The notes beneath the pieces are model-generated. The model was not told where the DNA came from and did no database searches. It saw nothing but the letters and a program-made list of their open reading frames with translations. From assembly GCA_934565795.1 (NCBI GenBank), contig CAKTIM010000017.1, positions 1 to 46,279 on the forward strand: 46,279 nucleotides of DNA, given 5' to 3'. The DNA comes from an uncultured Oscillospiraceae bacterium. Lineage in GTDB: Bacteria; Bacillota; Clostridia; Oscillospirales; Oscillospiraceae. Position numbers and translations under genes: made by a program. Positions 27,315 to 33,673 of the stretch are shown here, piece after piece; position 1 is the first letter of the stretch, and each line of letters starts with the position of its first letter.

Positions 27315-27343
27315 TTGCATTGCATGGTGTCCGCGTGTATAAT
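27315..27343 (+). promoter_or_regulatory. Promoter of the PP2C/HTH/FHA operon
   Basis: TTGCAT (27315-27320), a 17-base spacer and a perfect TATAAT (27338-27343) lie about 270 bp before the PP2C start. The predicted leader contains all of MITE copy 3. The rest of the kinase-PP2C intergenic region (27077-27314) shows an imperfect GCAAATGC...GCATTTGC-type inverted repeat near 27200-27230 and nothing else I can name. Confidence 0.75.
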
Positions 27344-27428
27344 AATTGCATCATAATTGTGCAAAGAAAAGATGCAACTTTGGCTGCCAAATACCAAAAT
27401 CAAGGGTGTTATTTTATATGAACAGCTT

Positions 27429-27590
27429 AGGGCGTATCTGAAAATCGGAAATATGACCAACAGCGAGAGATTTTCCGCCTGATGAAGCCATTTTTTCGCA
27501 GGAATACTCTGTGTATTGCAAGAAAAATGGTGCACAGCAGACGGAAAAGATCCGCTGCTCAGCCGTAGGCGATTTATTCTGAGGTTCCCT
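27429..27590 (+). repeat. MITE-like structured repeat, copy 3 (in the leader of the PP2C gene)
   Basis: This 162-bp divergent copy keeps the right inverted end (GATTTATTCTGAGGTTCCCT) and has a decayed left end. The central AATAC/GTATT loop stem is conserved. The outer arms (CCATTTTT with AAAAATGG) differ completely from copies 1 and 2 yet still pair, as do GATTTTCCG and CGGAAAAGATC. It is in the opposite orientation to its downstream gene compared with copies 1 and 2, and ends 23 bp before the PP2C ATG. Confidence 0.8.
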
Positions 27591-27613
27591 CATTGATAGA
27601 AAGGGGCAAATGC

Positions 27614-28444
27614 ATGAAAATGGATGTGCAGCAGGAAAAGGGCGGCTTTCTGCGTTTTTGCGGAGCAGCTGCCAGCGACAGAGGCCTCCGGCGGGAAAAT
27701 AACGAGGATAACTACATTCTGGACGGAAGGATAAATCCCAGCTGCGCGCAAAGCAGCCAGGCGGCCACCGATGCCGACGACGCCGTCCGGCGCTGGCACA
27801 TTGCCGGTGTTTTTGACGGAATGGGCGGCGGTGAGGCGGGAGAGCTGGCGGCGCTGTACTGCGCCCAGGCGTTTAAGAAGGGCTTTGCCCACCTGGATGA
27901 GACATCTGCAAAGGAGCAGGTGGATTTCTGGATGCGAGCGTCCTTTCAGGAGGCAAATAACGCGATCGTGGAGCTGCAGCGGGAATGCCGGGTGCTTGGC
28001 TCTACGGCCACGGTGATGTGTACGGACGGGGCGGTATTCAAAATCTACCATCTGGGAGACAGCCGCGCCTACCTTGCGCGGGAGAACGCCCTGCTGCAGC
28101 TGACCAGCGATCAGACGCTGGCACAGATGAAGCTGGATACAGGACTTTGCCGCCCGGATGACCCGAGTCTGCGGGCAGACAGCCACAAGCTGACGGAGTA
28201 TGTGGGGCGAGACAGGACAATGCAGCGCCTGCTGCCGGCAGAGAGTCTTTGGATCCCAGTCCAGCCCGGTGACGGCATTCTGCTGTGCAGCGATGGCCTG
28301 TACGGCATGTGTGGGGATGAGGTTCTTGCCGATCTGTTTTTAGCGGAGCGTGATTGCAGTCAAAGGGCGGAGGCGCTGCTGCGCCGTGGGGTAGCCATGG
28401 GGGGTGCGGACAACATCACCTGTGTGGCGGCATCCTTTGACTGA
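27614..28444 (+). CDS. PP2C-type Ser/Thr protein phosphatase
   Basis: This 276-residue cytoplasmic phosphatase has the metal-binding motifs of the family in order: DRGLRRENNEDNY, GVFDGMGGGEAGE, a GSTATVM strand, HLGDSRAYL, LLCSDGLYGM and DNITCV. It should reverse phosphorylation by the divergently encoded kinase. The ATG at 27614 follows AAAGGGG by 7 bases and is preferred over the upstream TTG at 27593, which lies at the edge of the MITE. It is the first gene of an operon with an HTH and an FHA protein; the next start is 24 bp downstream. Length and motifs are complete. Confidence 0.94.
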   Translation: MKMDVQQEKGGFLRFCGAAASDRGLRRENNEDNYILDGRINPSCAQSSQAATDADDAVRRWHIAGVFDGMGGGEAGELAALYCAQAFKKGFAHLDETSAKEQVDFWMRASFQEANNAIVELQRECRVLGSTATVMCTDGAVFKIYHLGDSRAYLARENALLQLTSDQTLAQMKLDTGLCRPDDPSLRADSHKLTEYVGRDRTMQRLLPAESLWIPVQPGDGILLCSDGLYGMCGDEVLADLFLAERDCSQRAEALLRRGVAMGGADNITCVAASFD

Positions 28445-28468
28445 TGCAGGAAAGGAGAAAAACGGGAT

Positions 28469-29488
28469 ATGGAACAGTACAGCACCGGCACAATTGAAGA
28501 GGAGCTCAGTGAATGCAGCGACCTTGCGGAGCTGAAGGAGCGAATTATGCCGCTGCTTCGGAGCCAGCGTGCGGCCTGGGCGGACAAGCTGGAGCAGATC
28601 ATGGCACAGCGCAGCCTGAGCTGCGCCCAACTGGCCAGGCTTTGCGGCGTCAGCGAACCGGCGGTTCGCAAATGGAGGCGGGGGGCAATTCCGCAAAAGC
28701 GGGATATATTTCTGCGCATTGGGTTTGCAGCAGGGTACGACCTGCCGGAGATGAATGCATTCCTGAAGCGCTATGGAAAATGTCCTCAGCTGTATGCCCG
28801 CTCACTGGAGGACAGCGTATGCATTTTTATCCTGAACTCAAAGGAGCAGGCACATACCTATGAATGCTATCAGCAGGTGCTGGAGCAGGTCGGACAGGCA
28901 TTGAAAACCAGCCGGGCGGAGGAGCATGCCGAGTATTCTACGGAGTACCTGCGGAGCAGCTATCTGCGCATGAGCAGCCAGGAGGAGATGGCCGCCTTTG
29001 TGGCGGACATCGCCCCCGCCTTCCAGCGCGCTTACGCGAAGCTGTACAGCTATGTGCTTGCTTTCCTTCAAATCAACTTGCGCAGCGAGTTTACCATGGA
29101 CGGGGACGGGCGGCAGGCCAGCTTTCATTCCATGGCGGAGGAGTCCTGCTGGTCTTCCTCTCTGCGCCACTGTATTTCGGAAATTCGCGGCAGGCGATGG
29201 TTCCCGCTGCGCCACAAGGTGATCTCTCTGGGGCTGCATCTGAATATGGATGTGGACGCCATTAACCAAATGCTTGGGTACGCGCAGATGGATCCGCTGT
29301 ATGCCAAAAATCCTGTTGAGGCAGCGATCATGTGGGCCATCAACGAGGCCCAGCTGTGCTCTGATAACGATGAGATCATACAGGACGGCTCATCAGACTT
29401 GTGTCTTTTTGTAAAGGACATTCTGGAGCAGCTGGGGCTGACCGAAGAGGGAAGCTATTTGTTTGAGGACTTAGGTGCCTCTGAATAA
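28469..29488 (+). CDS. Helix-turn-helix protein of the phosphosignalling operon
   Basis: This 339-residue protein has a helical N-terminus, an XRE/lambda-repressor-like HTH at about residues 45-70 (LSCAQLARLCGVSEPAVRKWRRG), and a long mostly helical C-terminal region I do not recognise. It has no membrane segment. AAAGGAG lies before the start. Position between the phosphatase and the FHA gene suggests a transcription factor, or DNA-binding partner, controlled by phosphorylation. Its last codons and stop (GGTGCCTCTGAATAA) lie within a decayed MITE end, so the C-terminus may have been reset by that insertion. Confidence 0.8.
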   Translation: MEQYSTGTIEEELSECSDLAELKERIMPLLRSQRAAWADKLEQIMAQRSLSCAQLARLCGVSEPAVRKWRRGAIPQKRDIFLRIGFAAGYDLPEMNAFLKRYGKCPQLYARSLEDSVCIFILNSKEQAHTYECYQQVLEQVGQALKTSRAEEHAEYSTEYLRSSYLRMSSQEEMAAFVADIAPAFQRAYAKLYSYVLAFLQINLRSEFTMDGDGRQASFHSMAEESCWSSSLRHCISEIRGRRWFPLRHKVISLGLHLNMDVDAINQMLGYAQMDPLYAKNPVEAAIMWAINEAQLCSDNDEIIQDGSSDLCLFVKDILEQLGLTEEGSYLFEDLGASE

Positions 29489-29550
29489 GCCGACTGCGGC
29501 CAGGCAGCAGTTAAGGACGCCCTGCATTGGGGCGCCGTATTCAGAAAGGG
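29473..29550 (+). repeat. Degenerate MITE relic between HTH and FHA genes
   Basis: The left part (AGGTGCCTCTGAATAAG, then CTGCGGC.AGGCAGCAG) matches the ends of copies 1-2 with several changes. The right end is TATTCAGAAAGGG. The inside is reduced to a short hairpin (GGACGCCC with GGGGCGCC). The call is by eye from one end and is less certain than the three full copies. Confidence 0.5.
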
Positions 29551-29556
29551 AAGAAC

Positions 29557-30228
29557 ATGGAAGCGCAAAAGGACAATGCCGCCCTGATCGTTCTGGATGG
29601 GGGCGAGGTGCAGACTTTCCCGCTGGGACAGAAGCAGCGGTGGATGCTGGGGCGCTATGCGCCCAACAGCCCCGAGCGCCCGGATATTCCGCTCACGTCA
29701 AGCATTGTGAGCAGAACCCACGGCTGGCTGGAAAGGATTGCGGAGGAATGGTTCTTCGTGGACAATCCCCGGAATCTCAACGGTACATTTCACAACGGTG
29801 CAAAAATTCCCCGCCCCAAAAACGGGATGAAGCGCCCGACCCTTTTGGACAACGGGGATATTCTGCGCATTGACAGCAGCGACCTGAACCATGCCAGCGA
29901 CGACGGCGTGCTGATGATCTTCACCACGGATGCCGTCAGGGGGGAATGGGCCTCATACCCACTGGGGCAGTCCGTGACCTATATCGGCTATGACGCAGGC
30001 GGCGGTATTGCGCCGGGGCCGCACTGCGCCGGAGCATGTGCAAAGCTCACCTGGCTGAACGATCACTATTATCTGTTTGACGCCGATGCTCCATCGGGCG
30101 TACTGCTCAATGGCGCGCCCTTTCGCAGCGGCGCTCTGCTGCGGGAGCGGGACGTGATCTCTCTGCGGGGCCACAGGCTTCTCTTTTTGGGCGACCGGCT
30201 GCTGTATGCCAGGTCGGAGCGAGGGTAG
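29557..30228 (+). CDS. Double-FHA protein (second FHA degenerate)
   Basis: This 223-residue cytoplasmic protein begins at ATG 29557 after AAAGGGAAG. The first FHA domain (about 10-110) keeps the phosphothreonine-binding set: LGRYAP, SSIVSRTHGW and NLNGTFHNG. The second (about 125-215) has the fold pattern (VTYIGYD..., SGVLLNG, ISLRGHRLLFLG) but lacks the usual GR and S-x-x-H residues, so it may not bind phosphopeptides. It should dock onto Thr-phosphorylated kinase or another substrate of this system. It is the third gene of the PP2C-HTH-FHA operon. Confidence 0.9.
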   Translation: MEAQKDNAALIVLDGGEVQTFPLGQKQRWMLGRYAPNSPERPDIPLTSSIVSRTHGWLERIAEEWFFVDNPRNLNGTFHNGAKIPRPKNGMKRPTLLDNGDILRIDSSDLNHASDDGVLMIFTTDAVRGEWASYPLGQSVTYIGYDAGGGIAPGPHCAGACAKLTWLNDHYYLFDADAPSGVLLNGAPFRSGALLRERDVISLRGHRLLFLGDRLLYARSERG

Positions 30229-30346
30229 AAACTTTGCCTGCCAAACCGCTCAAACCCGTGTGCTATTGTAATGGCGTAAAGAGCTTCAGGCCGCTGCCCA
30301 AGCCGCAGACGGCACGGAGCCAAACAAAATTAAAGGAGAAATGAAT

Positions 30347-31024
30347 ATGTTTACCATGAAAAAAGCAATCGCATTCGCACTGGCCGCTATCCTGTCCATG
30401 AGCCTGTTCACCGCGCCCGCAAGCGCCAAGGACTATGAGATCGGTGACACCGTTACCTTTGGCACCTACGAGCAGGACAACAACCGCAAGGATGGCGCAG
30501 AGGACATCCAGTGGATCGTCCTGGACAAGCAGGATGACCGGCTCCTGCTGATCAGCCGCTACTGCCTGGACAGCAAGCCCTACCACGACAGCCTGGAGGC
30601 GATCAGCTGGGAATACTGCTCCCTGCGTCAGTGGCTGAACGATGACTTCTACAGCACCGCCTTCACCGAAGCAGAGCAGGAGCGGATCGTCCCCGTGACC
30701 AACGAAAACCCCGAGCATGATCCGTATAAGACCTCCAGCGGCAGAAGCACCATTGACCATGTGTTCATCCTTTCTCAGGAGGAGGCAAATGACCTGTTCA
30801 CCTCCGTTATGGATCGGATGGCCGCGCCGACTTCCTATGCACAGGCGAAGGGCGCATACCTCAATTCGGAAACCAAGACCGGCTGGTGGTGGCTGCGGAC
30901 GACCAGCTATCTGAACGACCATGTGACCTTCACGACCAGCCTTGGCGGCGTCAGCGTGAACGGACGTGAGGTTACCCGGCAGGATGCCGGTGTTCGCCCG
31001 GTCATCTGGATCACCGCCGAATAA
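30347..31024 (+). CDS. Secreted stand-alone DUF6273-type protein
   Basis: This 225-residue protein has a signal peptide (KKAIAFALAAILSMSLFTAPASA) and then one DUF6273-type domain that fills the mature protein. By my eye count about 135 of 197 residues equal those of the kinase's outer domain, with no gaps. Shared runs include SLRQWLND, TGWWWLRTTS and RQDAGVRPVIWI. The ATG at 30347 is best spaced from AAGGAG (8 bases); ATG 30341 is too close. No anchor is present, so it is likely released. It may compete with, or bind to, the kinase sensor domain; this is inference. Confidence 0.88.
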   Translation: MFTMKKAIAFALAAILSMSLFTAPASAKDYEIGDTVTFGTYEQDNNRKDGAEDIQWIVLDKQDDRLLLISRYCLDSKPYHDSLEAISWEYCSLRQWLNDDFYSTAFTEAEQERIVPVTNENPEHDPYKTSSGRSTIDHVFILSQEEANDLFTSVMDRMAAPTSYAQAKGAYLNSETKTGWWWLRTTSYLNDHVTFTTSLGGVSVNGREVTRQDAGVRPVIWITAE

Positions 31025-31036
31025 CTACAGGCAAAA

Positions 31037-31070
31037 ATGCCGGAGAATCCACAATATGGTTCTCCGGCAT
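31037..31070 (+). terminator. Hairpin between the DUF6273 and leucine-rich-repeat genes
   Basis: An 11-bp stem, ATGCCGGAGAA with TTCTCCGGCAT, has a 12-base loop. No T run follows, so it is a weak terminator or a processing hairpin. Confidence 0.5.
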
Positions 31071-31116
31071 ATTGCAATAGAGCAGCGGTCACACGCTGGG
31101 AAGGGAGTTTATAAAA

Positions 31117-33165
31117 ATGAGAAGATGGAGGGGACTGGGGCTTGCTGTACTGATATTTCTTGCAGTGAACCTTTTCGCACCGAGGTCAGCCGCCGATGCC
31201 GCCTGCGAGACGGGGCAGCACAAATGGTATCAGGATTATTGTAGAGAATGCGGAGAAAAAAGGGAGACTTTCCCATATGGAGATTGGGAATATGCCATTT
31301 TAGAGGACGGAAGCATTGAAATTGTAAGCTTTGAGGGAAGCCTCGGCAGTTGGTTCGGTGAAGCATATTCACTGGATATCCCAGAAGAAATTAATGGCAG
31401 AACGGTTACGTCCATTGGAGCCAATGCGATAAACGGCTATTCAGATTATGAGCTCAACGCAATTACGATTCCAGACAGCGTGACAGCCATCGGAGACTGT
31501 GCGTTTGGCGGCAACCCCGGCCTGACGGAGATTTCTATTTCGGACAATGTGGTATCGCTGGGCAATAATCCCTTTGCAGGATTAGGTGTGATATCGCTGG
31601 GTGATAATCCCTATGAAAAAATATACGATTATTCACCTTTTACTAACGGCGGGCTCACAGACATTAAAATTTCGGAAAACCATCCGACCCTGGCGCTGAT
31701 CGATGGTGTCCTGTTTGACAAAAGGGACATGCGCCTGATTTATTACCCCTCCTCAAAGGCAGATACCACTTACGCAATTCCCCAGGGGATACGGGAAATC
31801 GACGCATATGCTTTCTTTTACTGCACCGCCCTGGAGGAAATTGAAATTCCGAGCAGCGTTACCACCATTGGCGAGGGCGCATTTTTTGGTTGCTCAAATC
31901 TGAAGAGCATTACAATTCCGTCCAGTGTGGCGCAGATCAAGGGGAATCCGTTTGCGCGCACAAACGCAGAGGTATCCCTGGCACCCGGAAATATGGCCCT
32001 GCAAATAAGGGATGGGAGCCTGTTCTCCACCGCTGATATGCGCCTGATCTCCTATCTGCCCGGTAATACAGCAGCATCCTATAAAATCCCGGAGGGGACA
32101 AGGGAAATTGGGAAGCTGGCCTTTTACGTACGCAGCGAGCTAACACAGGTGCATCTTCCAGACGGCATTGCTGTGATCGACGAATATGCATTTACCTGGA
32201 GCGGCTTAGAGGACTTGAATATTCCTGATGGGGTACGCGCCATCGGAAGATACGCGTTTTCATACTGCAAGATGACTTCCATCGTAATACCAGGCAGTGT
32301 CGTTTTAATTCAGGCGCACGCATTTGACGGATGCAGTCTGCAAGAAGTGATCCTTCAGGAGGGGATCACCGAAATTGGAGACTACGCATTTCTCGACACA
32401 TCGCTGAAATCAATTTGCCTCCCTGCAAGCGTTACGTCCATGGGTAAAATATCGTTTTACCCCAGGATCGAGGTGGCAGAGGGGAATCCCGTCTTTGAAG
32501 TGCGGCATGGAGCGCTGTTTGACAACATGCGGCAGCGGCTGATTCGGTTCTATCAGGACGAAGCTTATGAACAATATACTTACATTGTCCCAGAAGGGAC
32601 GCGGGAAATCGGGGCGTACGCATTCAGCGGCGCATACAATATGAAAGAGGTTCAGCTTCCAGACAGCGTTGTATCCATCAGCGACTATGCGTTCTTTTTT
32701 TGCCCAGCGCTTGAAAACGTCCAGCTGCCCGCAGGAATAACATGGATTGGCCACGGGGCCTTTGAACGCTGCGATGTCCTCGAGGAAATTACCCTTCCGG
32801 ATACGGTGACCTCTATTGGCAGCTTTGCCTTTTTTAACTGCGATGGGTTAAAAAAAGTTAATTTCCCCGCTGAGCTGAGGGTAATCGGAAGCCGTGCGTT
32901 CGCGTGCTGCCATAATTTAACAGATATTGCGTTGCCGGATAAATTGGAATACATATCCTATCACGCATTTGACTGCTGCCCCTGGAGCAGAAACATAACC
33001 ATCGGCGCAAATGTATATTACATCGGCAAAAAAGCTTTTTATGCAGACTATCCCAATTTGGACACCATCTTCAACGTCACACGTGACTCCTACGCAGCAC
33101 AGTTCTGTGAAGAAAACGGCTATACCTACCAGTACACAGACTCCTCCGCCGTGCCGGAGGCGTAA
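31117..33165 (+). CDS. Secreted BspA-like leucine-rich-repeat protein (LRR_5)
   Basis: This 682-residue protein has a signal peptide (about 1-28). A small Cys-rich start (TGQHKWYQDYCRECGE) follows, and then about twenty BspA-type LRR_5 repeats with the pattern I-x-I-P-x-x-V-x-x-I-G-x-x-A-F-x-x-C-x-x-L. No wall-sorting motif or membrane anchor is visible at the end. It lies 92 bp after the DUF6273 gene on the same strand. Such proteins often bind host or matrix surfaces. GC is lower than in flanking genes, a possible sign of transfer. Confidence 0.9.
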   Translation: MRRWRGLGLAVLIFLAVNLFAPRSAADAACETGQHKWYQDYCRECGEKRETFPYGDWEYAILEDGSIEIVSFEGSLGSWFGEAYSLDIPEEINGRTVTSIGANAINGYSDYELNAITIPDSVTAIGDCAFGGNPGLTEISISDNVVSLGNNPFAGLGVISLGDNPYEKIYDYSPFTNGGLTDIKISENHPTLALIDGVLFDKRDMRLIYYPSSKADTTYAIPQGIREIDAYAFFYCTALEEIEIPSSVTTIGEGAFFGCSNLKSITIPSSVAQIKGNPFARTNAEVSLAPGNMALQIRDGSLFSTADMRLISYLPGNTAASYKIPEGTREIGKLAFYVRSELTQVHLPDGIAVIDEYAFTWSGLEDLNIPDGVRAIGRYAFSYCKMTSIVIPGSVVLIQAHAFDGCSLQEVILQEGITEIGDYAFLDTSLKSICLPASVTSMGKISFYPRIEVAEGNPVFEVRHGALFDNMRQRLIRFYQDEAYEQYTYIVPEGTREIGAYAFSGAYNMKEVQLPDSVVSISDYAFFFCPALENVQLPAGITWIGHGAFERCDVLEEITLPDTVTSIGSFAFFNCDGLKKVNFPAELRVIGSRAFACCHNLTDIALPDKLEYISYHAFDCCPWSRNITIGANVYYIGKKAFYADYPNLDTIFNVTRDSYAAQFCEENGYTYQYTDSSAVPEA

Positions 33166-33242
33166 GCAAATCGCATCCCCCGCAGGGGCCGGCGGCTCGC
33201 CGGCCCCTGTGCGAAAAGGGAGCCGCGCCATGTAATGGGAAC

Positions 33243-33281
33243 AAAAAAGCCCCAGGCCTTGAAGTGGGGCAAGGTCTGGGG
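33243..33281 (-). terminator. Terminator of the tRNA-Gly/Arg/His operon
   Basis: On the minus strand CCCCAGACCTTG pairs with CAAGGCCTGGGG (one mismatch) and is followed by TTTTTTG. It lies just after the tRNA-His CCA. Next to it, GCAGGGGCCGGC/GCCGGCCCCTG at 33181-33210 is a GC hairpin after the LRR gene. Confidence 0.85.
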
Positions 33282-33286
33282 GGTTA

Positions 33287-33363
33287 TGGGGTGGATAATG
33301 GGACTCGAACCCACGATCTTCAGAGCCACAATCTGACGCCTTAGCCAACTAGGCCATATCCAC
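33287..33363 (-). tRNA. tRNA-His (GTG)
   Basis: A full cloverleaf with anticodon loop TTGTGGC, acceptor GTGGATA/TATCCAC, encoded CCA and C73 opposite a G at position -1, the histidine identity pair. Confidence 0.96.
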
Positions 33364-33382
33364 CATATTCAAGAGTGCTGAA

Positions 33383-33459
33383 TGGTACGCCAGAAGGGAC
33401 TCGAACCCCCGACCTACTGCTTAGAAGGCAGTTGCTCTATCCAGCTGAGCTACTGGCGC
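33383..33459 (-). tRNA. tRNA-Arg (TCT)
   Basis: A full cloverleaf, with anticodon stem ACTGC/GCAGT, loop CTTCTAA and encoded CCA. It is the middle gene of a three-tRNA operon. Confidence 0.96.
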
Positions 33460-33468
33460 ATAATGATG

Positions 33469-33542
33469 TGGAGCGGGTGACGGGAATCGGACCCGCGTAT
33501 CCAGCTTGGAAGGCTGGTGTTCTACCATTGAACTACACCCGC
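33469..33542 (-). tRNA. tRNA-Gly (TCC)
   Basis: A full cloverleaf, with anticodon stem CCAGC/GCTGG, loop CTTCCAA, acceptor GCGGGTG/CACCCGC and encoded CCA. It is the first gene of the tRNA operon. Confidence 0.96.
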
Positions 33543-33572
33543 ACAGCTCTGCTTCCCGGATTCAGCTGGTTA

Positions 33573-33601
33573 ATTCTAGCATAGTTTTCCCCCGGTGTCA
33601 A
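33573..33601 (-). promoter_or_regulatory. Promoter of the tRNA-Gly/Arg/His operon
   Basis: On the minus strand a perfect TTGACA (33596-33601), a 17-base spacer and TAGAAT (33573-33578) lie about 30 bp before tRNA-Gly. A hairpin, GGGCGCTCC/GGAGCGCCC at about 33626-33653, lies between this promoter and the YhgE-like gene. Confidence 0.85.
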
Positions 33602-33673
33602 GGGAAATCCCCGGATTTTTTTGCAGGGCGCTCCTTTTTGGGGAGCGCCCTGCCGGTATGGGAAAGGGGGGGA

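Noticed and set aside
30347..31024. Diversity-generating retroelement target
   Set aside because: The GVRP-type ending recalls lectin-fold variable proteins, but no template repeat or reverse transcriptase is present and the two paralogs differ by ordinary substitutions.
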